From positions 62,001-126,000 of the forward strand of contig CAJTEM010000003.1 of NCBI GenBank assembly GCA_910575255.1: a DNA stretch of 64,000 nucleotides, read 5' to 3'. Within the stretch, counting starts at the first letter, position 1, and each line of letters opens with the position of its first letter. Both the position numbers and the translations under genes were made by a program. Below are positions 15,156 to 23,396 of the stretch, piece by piece. This stretch comes from Lachnospiraceae bacterium (GTDB lineage Bacteria > Bacillota > Clostridia > Lachnospirales > Lachnospiraceae). A model generated the notes under the pieces. The model worked only from the letters and a program-made list of their open reading frames with translations. It ran no database searches and was not told the DNA's origin.

Positions 15156-17396
15156 TCACATCCGTGTAAAATGAATCATCTTACTCATAAAATCCCCCTC
15201 CATCCGGGGAACCAGCAGACCTCCGTACATCAAAAACGCTCCCTTATAAACTTTTCCGGTCATGGTCTTTCCTTCCCTTGCCTGCCGGTCCGCCTCCGGC
15301 CCGATCTCCTCCAGCCAATACTCCGCCTCCGGATCCAGCCCCTTCAGCCGCAGCTTCCGGCTGTGCCAGTTGGGTTCCGCCAGCACCTGCACATAGGTCA
15401 TCAGAGCCTCCCTCTTATCCTTAGAGACCACCTGCCAGCAGTCATACTTATGATTCTCCCCCCAGGAGGCAATCCGGTAATAATCCCCCTCCCGGACAAG
15501 AGGCTGGAACCGATGGTACATTTTCACCTGCTCCTCAACCTGTCTCTTCTCCTCCTCCGTCAGCTTCGTAATATCCAGTTCATACCCGAATGTCCCTGCC
15601 ATGGCCACATGCCCCCGGGTTCTAAAAGGCGTCACCCGCCCCACAATGTGGTTGGGACAGGCGCTCACATGAGCCCCCATGGTACTCAACGGATACAAAA
15701 GGGCTGTTCCCTCCTGAATCGCCAGACGCTCCACCGCATCCGTGTCATCGGAACACCAGATCTGAGGGCTGTAATACAGCATCCCCGGATCAAAACGGGC
15801 GCCGCCGCTGGCACAATTTTCCAAAAGCAGTTCCGGGAATTCCCTCGTCAGCCGCTCCTGCAATTCATACACTCCCATCACATACCGATGGAACAACTCC
15901 CCCTGACGCTCCCGCCCCAGGCAGGCGCTTCCCACATCCGTCATCTGCCGGTTCATATCCCATTTCACATAGGATATGGGAGCGCTCCGCAGAATCCCGG
16001 CCACAGACTCATACACATAGTCCACCACCTCCGGCCTGGACAAATCCAGCACATACTGGGCACGGCTCTGCACCGGCTCCCTTCCCGGAATCTGAATGGC
16101 CCAGTCCGGCCTGGCCCGGTACAGCTTGGAATCCGGCGACACCATCTCCGGCTCAAACCAGATGCCGAATTCCATCCCCAAAGCCCTCACCTGCTCTGCC
16201 AAGTACGAAAGGCCTCCCGGCAGCTTCTTCTCATTGACCTCCCAGTCTCCCAGAGAACCCTCGTCGATATTCCGGTCTCCAAACCAGCCGTCATCCATGA
16301 CCAGCATCTCAATGCCCCGCTGCTTCGCCTCCCTGGCAATCTCCAAAAGTTTCTCCGTATCAAAGTCAAAATAGGTTGCCTCCCAGTTGTTGATGAGAAT
16401 CGGCCGTTTCCGGTGAAGATAAGGACTGCGGATCAGATGCCCCCGGTACAAGTCATGGAAAATACGGCTCATTTTCCCCAACCCCTCATCCGAGTAAACA
16501 CACACCACCTCCGGCGTCACAAAGGTCTCTCCCGGCTTTAAGACCCACTCAAAGCCCTCCGGGTGAATCCCCATCAGAAGCCTTACACTGCCGAACTGGC
16601 TGACCTCCGCCTCTGCCACGAAATTCCCGGAATAGACAAAATGCATGGCCCAGACCTCTCCCTGATCCTGCCCCGCATTCCGCCCCATCACTGCCAGAAA
16701 GGGATGATCCTGGTGCCCCGATTCTCCCCGGAAAGAAGACACCAGCTGCTTTCCAAAGGCCAGAGGCCGCCGCACCATATGGCGCTCCCTGGCCCAGGAG
16801 CCCGCCAAAGTCAGCAGCTCCCCCTCCTCCATGTCCATATCCATGCAGGCCGACAAGGCCCGCTCCAGATACAAAGACTTCTCCCCCTCATTGACCAGGC
16901 TGGCGCTTCGTATCACCGCCTCGCTGTCAGCAAACACACTGTACCGCAAGGTCACCTTCAGCCCCAGAACTTTGTCCCTGCAGTCCAGTTCCAAGGTCAT
17001 CCCGGCTCCCTTCTCCCCCTCCCCGCAGAAGGTAGCAGGCAATCCCGGAAGTTCCGGCTTTCCCTCCAGAATCCGGCATCCCTCATAATGAAGTTCACAG
17101 CCCCGAAAGCCCTCCTCGTTTCTCACATTCAGACAGCTGTCCCGGTAATCCCCCACTCCCCAGGTAGAATATTCCGCCGGAAAGGCATCCGCAAAAGAAC
17201 ATTTCTCCCTCAGATTCTTTGAGGGCACAAAGGGCGCCTCCTCTGTCCGCATCAGACAGCCGCACCGGTTATCCCCGATCTGCCGCCCAAAATATACATG
17301 CCCCACATACTTCCCGTCTGCAATCCCAATCACATATTCCGCATCCCCAGCTGTCAGCCGAAACAGTCCTTCCTTCTCCAAATACCCAATTCCCAT
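15156..17396 (-). CDS. GH36 alpha-galactosidase
   Basis: The start is ATG at 17396, because AGGAGGGGAG lies just before it; the frame extends to 17432 without a signal. The product of about 746 residues has no signal peptide. It has the N-terminal beta-sandwich (SLVNEGEKSLYLERALSACM), then the GH36 barrel: PILINNWEATYFDFDTEKLL, MLVMDDGWFGDRNID, the nucleophile near Asp480 in SYVKWDMNRQM, LLLENCASGGARFDPGML, and the acid/base near Asp550 in WCSDDTDAVERL. The length and residue spacing match the well-studied GH36 galactosidases. Its role here is removing galactose branches from imported galactomannan oligosaccharides. It is the first gene of the operon with GH130_2. Confidence 0.93.
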   Translation of the reverse strand: MGIGYLEKEGLFRLTAGDAEYVIGIADGKYVGHVYFGRQIGDNRCGCLMRTEEAPFVPSKNLREKCSFADAFPAEYSTWGVGDYRDSCLNVRNEEGFRGCELHYEGCRILEGKPELPGLPATFCGEGEKGAGMTLELDCRDKVLGLKVTLRYSVFADSEAVIRSASLVNEGEKSLYLERALSACMDMDMEEGELLTLAGSWARERHMVRRPLAFGKQLVSSFRGESGHQDHPFLAVMGRNAGQDQGEVWAMHFVYSGNFVAEAEVSQFGSVRLLMGIHPEGFEWVLKPGETFVTPEVVCVYSDEGLGKMSRIFHDLYRGHLIRSPYLHRKRPILINNWEATYFDFDTEKLLEIAREAKQRGIEMLVMDDGWFGDRNIDEGSLGDWEVNEKKLPGGLSYLAEQVRALGMEFGIWFEPEMVSPDSKLYRARPDWAIQIPGREPVQSRAQYVLDLSRPEVVDYVYESVAGILRSAPISYVKWDMNRQMTDVGSACLGRERQGELFHRYVMGVYELQERLTREFPELLLENCASGGARFDPGMLYYSPQIWCSDDTDAVERLAIQEGTALLYPLSTMGAHVSACPNHIVGRVTPFRTRGHVAMAGTFGYELDITKLTEEEKRQVEEQVKMYHRFQPLVREGDYYRIASWGENHKYDCWQVVSKDKREALMTYVQVLAEPNWHSRKLRLKGLDPEAEYWLEEIGPEADRQAREGKTMTGKVYKGAFLMYGGLLVPRMEGDFMSKMIHFTRM

Positions 17397-17479
17397 GTTA
17401 TCTCCCCTCCTGGTTTCCCTGGTTACTTCCATCAGCTATTCTTCTGACATCCCTATTTATCAAGATGTTGTGGCCTTCT

Positions 17480-17670
17480 TTTATTTAGTTTAATTATATC
17501 CTTAAATTAAATTAATTTCAACATAATTTTAAACCATTTTTGCATTTTTGTTAATTTTATACTATTTTTTACGGATTTTATAGCCACTATGGCCAATTTT
17601 ATACTCGAATTTTCTTCCCACCCATTCCATAGGCAGCTAATTAAATTAATTGATAATTTAATTGAATAAA
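17480..17670 (-). promoter_or_regulatory. AT-rich promoter/operator region of the GH36 operon
   Basis: It contains TTTAGTTTAATTA near 17490, TTAAATTAAATTAATTT near 17503 and CTAATTAAATTAATTG near 17638. The same kind of motif is upstream of the other mannan operons and of the LacI gene. The sites are candidate operators. The long spacing (up to 250 bases before the gene) leaves the promoter position open. Confidence 0.4.
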
Positions 17671-17737
17671 GAGTCCGGCAAGCGAGACTCTCGCGCCGGA
17701 GCGCGGCTGCGACAGCAGCCATCTTCCTTTGCACGGA

Positions 17738-17893
17738 GGCATTGGCTCACTTAGCGAATACAATAAGCTTAGTGAACAAGCCCACACCGTGTTGCGGTCT
17801 ATGTTCCACTTCGGTCGCTGCGAAACGAGTGCCACTGGCACTCAGCAACCTCGCGGAGCGTTTTTGTTTCATAGGACGCAATTTCCTATGAAA
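17738..17893 (+). repeat. Dispersed intergenic repeat, copy 1
   Basis: This segment matches 57405-57511 over its two ends: TCACTTAGC...ACACCGT and GTTTTTGT-TCATAGGACGCA. Copy 1 has about 45 extra bases in the middle, including GAGTGCC-ACTG-GGCACTC-like pairing. The 3' part forms a TTTCATAGGA/TCCTATGAAA stem. In copy 2 the stem second base pair is changed on both sides (TATCAT/ATGATA), which suggests that pairing is conserved. Confidence 0.7.
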
Positions 17894-17913
17894 AAAGACC
17901 CCAGGCAGGGGTC
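17891..17913 (-). terminator. Terminator after the AAA-ATPase-like remnant
   Basis: On the minus strand GACCCC-TGCC-GGGGTC is followed by TTTTTTC. It directly follows the last stop codon of the remnant and would end read-through from the HSP90 cassette. Confidence 0.65.
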
Positions 17914-18575
17914 ATTCTTTTATGCCGTCGATATCTGCAGGCTTCACACCCAGGCTGTTCAGCAAGGCCCTCCAGTAAAGGTATTTCTTTTTCTGCACCA
18001 GATTCCGGTGTCAAGGATCCGAAGCTCCGATCAGCACCTGTTTCCCGCTGAACGCGAATCCATATTTACGAATCCGGTGTGCCGGAAAGCCTTTTTCCGG
18101 CAGAACATCATACCGCCCAAATCCGCTCTCCCGGTTGGATGTAATGCTGTATTTATCTGCTAAATCTACCATCAGGCCCAGCACAAAGCCGTGATAAACA
18201 CAGACACTTGAGTCTGGTTCTTTCAGACTCTTAGTGGTCGCTTTCACACCGTGAAAGCGTTCCGGCTCCGCTTCCTCCGACGGTTTCCCCCTGCGTCAAA
18301 GCTGCTCAATGTAGCCAGCGCCACCTTGTTCATATAAAGGTTCATAGCATCCACGTCCCCCATGGAAATGCTCTTTCTGCGGAAGGTATCCTTTTCCTGT
18401 TCCGTCAGATGCTCCCCTCCAGCAGAAAAGCGCGCCGTGCATATTCGTCTGCCGGTAGTCTGTCTCCTTTCTATTGGCAAAGGAAAGACTGATGACCGGA
18501 TATGTCCCTTGTAGCTGCCGGTATTTATATCTTCCCTCCGAGAACCGGATAGTCGCCGGAAAAGCACTCCTCATG
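17914..18575 (-). pseudogene. Broken AAA-ATPase-like/PDDEXK_9 family gene
   Basis: Three pieces of one family occur in order but in different frames. They are YRQLQGTYPVISLSFANRKE (about 18470-18510), then DAMNLYMNKVALATLSSF (about 18300-18360), then VCVYHGFVLGLMVDLADKYS with ITSNRESGFGRYDV (about 18110-18210) and IRKYGFAFSGKQVLIG. The last block is the start and end of the PDDEXK_9 nuclease domain, with its middle deleted. After an in-frame stop at 18011 the frame continues (LVQKKKYLYWRALLNSLGV) to a stop near 17919. The family is very abundant in Lachnospiraceae, often as remnants. Its 5' end overlaps the end of the upstream helical-protein gene, so the deletion may have fused the two. Confidence 0.65.
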
Positions 18576-19736
18576 CGTCCTTTTCACACTCTCATAATCA
18601 AAGCGCCTCCTCGCCTGGTTCATCTGTGCCCCCAGCAAATCCGCCTGCTCCTCAAAATAGGCTGCCGCCTCCAGGCAAGTCCGCTCCCTGCTCCCATCCT
18701 CCCCCAGCTTCATCCATACCGTCCCTGTTCCCCGCCTTTCCAGCATCTGAAAGTAGCAATACCAGCAAAGAGACCAGTACAGGCAGTCCAGAGGCGTCTC
18801 CTTCCCCTCCCGCCTGTCCCGGTCGTCCTTTTCCGCCAGGCGGAGCCGTTCCTCGAAGTCCGACCAATCCCCGGCCAGAGAATGAAAAAGCACCCGGTAG
18901 GTAACCTTCTCCCCACCGGTTTCCGGCGCCTCATACAGATGCCGCCATTTGGCAAAAAACCGGGCAAACATCCGGCTGCGCCCGATCTTTAAGCAATCCA
19001 AAAGAGCCTCGTATACCAGTTCCCCCTCCTTTGCCGACTCACACAGGTGAAAGCACCAACGGTATTTGACCGGAATTGCCTGCTCACAGAGCCTTGCAAT
19101 CAGTTCCTCCACCCCTTCCGGATCCTCACAAAGCACATAATATCCGATCATCTGCAGTCCGTAATAACAGACATAACACCAGTTCTCATAATCCCCCCGC
19201 TCCAGCTTCCTCTTCGCTTCCTCTGCCAGTTCCTTATCCCGGTTCAGCTTTGCCAGGCACATGATCTTCTGGTAATCCCCATTGTTCCATTCACTCCCAT
19301 ACCTTTCATGGAACTCCCGGAAAATATCCAGCATATGCTGGATTTTCCCGTCATCAATCTGCGGATATTCCAGATAGAATCCCAGAATCTGGGCCGTGAC
19401 CTGAACCCGCCACTCCTGAGCAGACTTCCCTGCCTCCTCCCCCAGATGGAGGGCATTGTCCCGATGGAAAAGTTCTGCCAGCTGAAAGGCCCGCCGAAGG
19501 TCATTCACCCCGTTCCGGCGAATCAGCCAGAAAAGCCTGGACATGTCAAAAAAATACACCAGCCAGTCTTCCTTCTCCCTGGCACGCACCAGGATCCGCT
19601 CCATCAACGGCACCAGAACCGGCGCATTATTTTCCCAGCTTTCATAGCTTCCCTCAGTCAGATGATTGGCCCGCTTCACCAGTTCCCACAGCCTGTCGTC
19701 CTCCACAAGGTTTCTCTTCAGACCTCCCAGAATCAT
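18525..19736 (-). CDS. Helical partner of the HSP90-like ATPase, second paralogue
   Basis: The start is ATG at 19736 (MILGGLKRNLVEDDRLWELV) after AGGAGG, matching the paralogue start; the ATG at 19751 lies inside the ribosome binding site. This soluble protein of 403 residues is almost entirely alpha-helical by composition and rich in Trp, Tyr and Cys, suggesting TPR-like repeats. It is clearly paralogous to the upstream gene: both share YESWxxN near the start, RDKELAEEAK, SLAGDWS, then RLRLAEKxDRDRREG and ETPLDCLYWSL. It is the third gene after the HSP90-like ATPase, with a 28-base gap. I do not recognise the family. The C-terminus runs into a degraded nuclease gene and differs from the paralogue. 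The likely role is a client or adaptor of the ATPase, by inference. Confidence 0.7.
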   Translation of the reverse strand: MILGGLKRNLVEDDRLWELVKRANHLTEGSYESWENNAPVLVPLMERILVRAREKEDWLVYFFDMSRLFWLIRRNGVNDLRRAFQLAELFHRDNALHLGEEAGKSAQEWRVQVTAQILGFYLEYPQIDDGKIQHMLDIFREFHERYGSEWNNGDYQKIMCLAKLNRDKELAEEAKRKLERGDYENWCYVCYYGLQMIGYYVLCEDPEGVEELIARLCEQAIPVKYRWCFHLCESAKEGELVYEALLDCLKIGRSRMFARFFAKWRHLYEAPETGGEKVTYRVLFHSLAGDWSDFEERLRLAEKDDRDRREGKETPLDCLYWSLCWYCYFQMLERRGTGTVWMKLGEDGSRERTCLEAAAYFEEQADLLGAQMNQARRRFDYESVKRTHEECFSGDYPVLGGKI

Positions 19737-19764
19737 AACTTTCCTCCTCATTCATCCCATCCGA

Positions 19765-21033
19765 TCACTTCCCGTTCCCGCTACTTTGCGCTCCTGACAG
19801 ACAATTCCCACCCACAAAGTCTCTCTCCCCAACAGACGCTTCCTGCTCCCGAAACACCAGACATTCCTCATATGCCCTTTTCACCCTGGCATAATCAAAC
19901 CGCTTCCGCGCCCGGTCCATTCTCTCTCCCAGCAAATCCGCCTGCTCCTCAAAATATTCCGCCGTTTCCCGGCAAGCCCATTCCCGGCGCTCCTTATCCT
20001 CCCCCAGCCTCATCTCCACTGCCTTGATTCCCTGCGCATCCAGCATCCGGAAATAACAATGCCAGCCAAGCGACCAATACAAACAATCCAGCGGCGTCTC
20101 CCTTCCTTCCCTTCTGTCCCGGTCATTCTTCTCAGCCAGGCGCAGCCGCTCCTCCTGCCTTGACCAGTCCCCGGCAAGAGAATGAAACAGCACCTTTTTC
20201 GCATCCCTGCCCTCACCAGTCTCCGGTTCTTCAAACACTTGCCTCCACCCTTTCCACAACCGGGCAAACATCCGGCCCTCCCCCGTATTCAGACAATCCT
20301 GGAGTACCAGGGACTTCAGTTCTTCCTCATTTGCCTGTGAACATTTATCAAAACACCAGTGGTATTTTACCGGAATTGATCTCTCGCAGATCTTTGCGGC
20401 CATTTCCAGGATCCCTTCCTCATCCTCATGCAGCACGCAATATTGCAGCATTGGCTTCCCATAAAAACAGACATAGCAGTTAAACCTGCCGTCCATCTTT
20501 TCAACCTCTTTCTTCGCCTCTTCTGCCAGTTCCTTATCCCGGTTCAAAAACGCCAGCCTCATTATCTGGGCATAATTCGCATAATTTCTGCCGCCCTTCC
20601 ATTCCCGCAGATTCCGGAAAATCTCCAGCAAAATCTCAATCTTTTCATCGTCAATCTGGGGATACTCCCGATAAAAATCCAGAATCTGCGCTGCCATATC
20701 CACCCGTCTGAATCCGGATCCGTCATCCTTTTTTTCCAGGCCCAGAGCATAGTCACGGTGAAAAAGTTCTGCCAGCTTAAACGCCCTGGGAATATCGCTC
20801 ACCCTCTCCCGGCGAACCATCCAAAAAAGCTGCGCCATATCACCAAAATAGATCTCCCATTCCTCCTTCTCCCGTGCGTACAGCAGAATCTTCTCCATCA
20901 GCGGCGCCAACGCCCCTATATTGTCATCCCAGCTTTCATAGCTGCTCCCCGCAGTCAGCTTATTGGCCTGGTCAATCATCTCCCACAGCCTGCCGTCTTT
21001 CACCCGCTCTCTCTTCAGTTCTCTCAGAATCAT
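19765..21033 (-). CDS. Helical partner of the HSP90-like ATPase, first paralogue
   Basis: ATG at 21033 overlaps the stop codon of the HSP90-like gene (ATGA, four bases), so translation is coupled and the two proteins are probably made in fixed ratio. The 422-residue product is soluble and helical. It has a conserved core shared with the next gene: SSYESWDDNIGALAPLMEKI, RVSDIPRAFKLAELFHRD, REYPQIDDEKIEI, LNRDKELAEEAKK, FHSLAGDWSRQEERLRLAE and TPLDCLYWSLGWHCYFRML. The C-terminal 40 residues are unlike the paralogue. No catalytic motif or membrane segment was found. The family is not recognised; its genetic coupling to the ATPase is the best clue to its role. Confidence 0.72.
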   Translation of the reverse strand: MILRELKRERVKDGRLWEMIDQANKLTAGSSYESWDDNIGALAPLMEKILLYAREKEEWEIYFGDMAQLFWMVRRERVSDIPRAFKLAELFHRDYALGLEKKDDGSGFRRVDMAAQILDFYREYPQIDDEKIEILLEIFRNLREWKGGRNYANYAQIMRLAFLNRDKELAEEAKKEVEKMDGRFNCYVCFYGKPMLQYCVLHEDEEGILEMAAKICERSIPVKYHWCFDKCSQANEEELKSLVLQDCLNTGEGRMFARLWKGWRQVFEEPETGEGRDAKKVLFHSLAGDWSRQEERLRLAEKNDRDRREGRETPLDCLYWSLGWHCYFRMLDAQGIKAVEMRLGEDKERREWACRETAEYFEEQADLLGERMDRARKRFDYARVKRAYEECLVFREQEASVGERDFVGGNCLSGAQSSGNGK

Positions 21034-22892
21034 ACATTCCCTCCCAGTCCATACTCCATCAGCCGGATTAATCCCGTATTCAAAACCTCCGTCTCCTTCT
21101 CCCCCAGGGTATAATGCCCCGCCAGCATGGCATGGACATACAAAACCTGCACCATATTTGCCGCCAGTTCCTCATCCTCAACAGCCGCCAGCCGCCGAAT
21201 CAGGGGATTTCCGCCGTTTATATACAGCTTCGTCCCATACCCCGGTTCAAAGTTCCCCATCATCCCGATCTCCCCAAGGTCAAAACCCTCCAAAAACCCG
21301 GAAAAGCCTCCCTCCCCCAGGGCATGGTCCAGAAATCCCTCCCCGCCCGGCACATATAAGGCAGGAACTTCTGCCGGTTCAAACTGCTTTAACACCGCCC
21401 CGCAATGAAACGTCCCCAGGGCACGCCCCGCCTTTGCCATAAGCGGCTCCATTTCCCTCTTTGTAGCAGGTGTGGGCTCCTCCAGAAGTTCCCCGTAAGA
21501 AGCTTCGTCAAACACCTCCACCCGGATTCCCCGCTGATAACGCTTCAGAAGCTGCAAAAGCTTGGTATCATAAATATATCCCGCATTAATCAATACCCCA
21601 TTCCCGTTTCCCACCAGCGGGCAGGCCCGCCGGTAATCATCCAACTCCGTGCAGTAATACACCGGCATCCTTTTCGCCGCCTCCGTCACCTGGAATCCCG
21701 TCAGCCTCCCCTTGCTGGTCACAAACGTCAAAAAGGGGAAAAACAGCTGATAGATCTGCTCATTTTCCACTGCCAGGGACTTGATGGCCACATTATGTGT
21801 CATGGTAAGCTGCTTCAGCTTATTCACATCATACTGGGAAAGAGCCACGAAATAATCAAAGATACATTTCTCAATCTCGTTCCTGGCCCTGGCCAGCCGG
21901 TGATCCGACACAAACCCCTCCCGGGAGGCCATGGGCGTCAGATTCTCTGCATTCAGGATACACCTGGTAAAAAACGCCCATTTGGGAATCAGTTCCTTCC
22001 CCTCCTCCGTGATCAGCATATCCTTGAGAAAGATCTTATGCCTTCCCTCCGCCGCCGCGCTGGTCTGCCTCTGGGAGATAAACGCATACCCCTTAAGCCC
22101 CTCCCCGGAGACAGGAACCACGCCGAAAAACTCCTCCCCGAACATCTGCTCCCCGAACCGCAGAATCTCCTCATTGCTGCAAAAAGACTGCCGCCAGGGG
22201 ACAAAACTGTCATTCACCCTCCTGACTCCCCCGGCCCCCTCAAAATCCACCGGAACCTGAATCAAAAAGCCGTACTCCTTCAAAAGGCCAAGCACCCTCT
22301 CCTCACTGTACCGAGACGCCGTCCGGCCTTTCAAAACCAGAGTCACCTCCGTCCCCGGCTTATCTTCTCCCGCCTCACAGCCTCCCGGTTCCTCCGTCAC
22401 CTGATACGTCCCGTCACTGCGCCCCAGCCACCGATATGCCTGCTCCTCATGAACCGAACGGCTTCTCACCACGATCTCATCCGCCACCAGAAAGCAGGAC
22501 AAAAGCCCGATTCCAAACTGCCCGATAAAGCTTCCCCGCCTCATCTCCCCCCGCTTGGAGGACTGCCCGATCACGGACAAAAAGGTATGGATCTCCTCCC
22601 TCGTAAGCCCGATCCCATTGTCTGCAAACACCAGCCTGGCCTGGCGGTTTTCCATCTGCTGATACCGGATCCGGATTCTGCCCTCAGCAAACCCCGGCTC
22701 CTCCCCCCGTCTGGCTTCGATGGCATCCACCCCGTTCTGCAGAAGTTCCCGCAGAAACACATCCCCGCTGGAATACAGATTCTCACTGAGCAGGCGGATG
22801 ATTCCCTTCAAATCCACCTGGAAGCTGTAATTGCCTGCATTGCTTTCCTTTGTCATGTTTTCCTTTGTCATGCCTTCCCTTTCCCCTCTCAT
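21030..22892 (-). CDS. HSP90-like (HtpG-type) GHKL ATPase
   Basis: The 620-residue protein has the N-terminal GHKL ATP site of HSP90: FLRELLQNGVDAIEARR with Asn53, FADNGIGLTREEI with Asp91, and FIGQFGIGLLSCFLVADEI, then the third motif PGTEVTLVLKG. The middle domain keeps ASREGFVSDHRLARARNEIE. The C-terminal third differs from HtpG and ends with LAANMVQVLYVHAMLAGHYT, so this is a divergent paralogue rather than the housekeeping chaperone. It heads a three-gene unit with two paralogous helical proteins. Start choice is open: ATGs at 22892, 22871 and 22856 each have weak sites. Nuclease remnants flank the unit. A role in protein folding of its own partners, or a stress or defence function, is inference. 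Confidence 0.85.
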   Translation of the reverse strand: MRGEREGMTKENMTKESNAGNYSFQVDLKGIIRLLSENLYSSGDVFLRELLQNGVDAIEARRGEEPGFAEGRIRIRYQQMENRQARLVFADNGIGLTREEIHTFLSVIGQSSKRGEMRRGSFIGQFGIGLLSCFLVADEIVVRSRSVHEEQAYRWLGRSDGTYQVTEEPGGCEAGEDKPGTEVTLVLKGRTASRYSEERVLGLLKEYGFLIQVPVDFEGAGGVRRVNDSFVPWRQSFCSNEEILRFGEQMFGEEFFGVVPVSGEGLKGYAFISQRQTSAAAEGRHKIFLKDMLITEEGKELIPKWAFFTRCILNAENLTPMASREGFVSDHRLARARNEIEKCIFDYFVALSQYDVNKLKQLTMTHNVAIKSLAVENEQIYQLFFPFLTFVTSKGRLTGFQVTEAAKRMPVYYCTELDDYRRACPLVGNGNGVLINAGYIYDTKLLQLLKRYQRGIRVEVFDEASYGELLEEPTPATKREMEPLMAKAGRALGTFHCGAVLKQFEPAEVPALYVPGGEGFLDHALGEGGFSGFLEGFDLGEIGMMGNFEPGYGTKLYINGGNPLIRRLAAVEDEELAANMVQVLYVHAMLAGHYTLGEKETEVLNTGLIRLMEYGLGGNV

Positions 22893-23019
22893 TTTCCCTT
22901 CTTATAACCATACTGCCTCTCATATTCGACCTTCATCCCATCCATAGTACAGGCTCTGCCGGCTGATATTTCTATTTTATAATAGCAGTCCCTCCCTTGC
23001 AACCCTGTTCTGAAGTTAC

Positions 23020-23304
23020 TTGTGTATTCTTCTGTTATGTGCTATAATCAACTCTCACAGAAAGAAAAAACCGACTGCTTCCAACCAGCCGCTGGAGGAT
23101 CGCGCATTGAAAGCCGCTGCACAATTTATGGGCAATGAACTTCTCCCATTGATGGGTATCAGCGGCACAATCAGACGAATCGCTCCCACTGAGCAGGTCT
23201 GGCTGCAGATCAAAGACTTTCAGCAGGATTTCAACTATGAGATGGAAGACAATACCTGGACTCATCCGGGAATTGGAGCAAAAGCAGACAGAAGACCGAC
23301 TTAA
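23020..23304 (+). pseudogene. Truncated PD-(D/E)XK nuclease/transposase-family gene
   Basis: The frame contains LEDRALKAAAQFMGNELLPL followed by MGISGTIRRIAPTEQVWLQI and DFNYEMEDNTWTH, the recognisable N-terminal block of a Lachnospiraceae family annotated as PD-(D/E)XK nuclease family transposases. After EDNTWTH the expected nuclease core is missing and the frame ends within 15 codons. A TATAAT box lies near 23041. The remnant is divergent from the HSP90-like gene and is one of several nuclease-type fragments around this cassette. Confidence 0.55.
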
Positions 23305-23356
23305 CCGATTTCATCTGTAGACTGACAAGGTGCTTTGCCCTCCCGGGGTCCAGACT

Positions 23357-23390
23357 GGAAGTGGGCGCTGCAATCGCAGCGCCCACTTCC
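23357..23390. terminator. 15-bp perfect hairpin after the giant surface-protein gene
   Basis: GGAAGTGGGCGCTGC and its exact complement flank a four-base loop. The hairpin is six bases beyond the stop codon of the 1923-residue protein (minus strand). No T-run follows on either strand, so it may act in mRNA 3'-end protection as much as in termination. Confidence 0.5.
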
Positions 23391-23396
23391 AATCAT

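Noticed and set aside
15090-16541. A 483-codon plus-strand frame
   Set aside because: It is antisense to the GH36 gene with its catalytic motifs intact. Not a gene.
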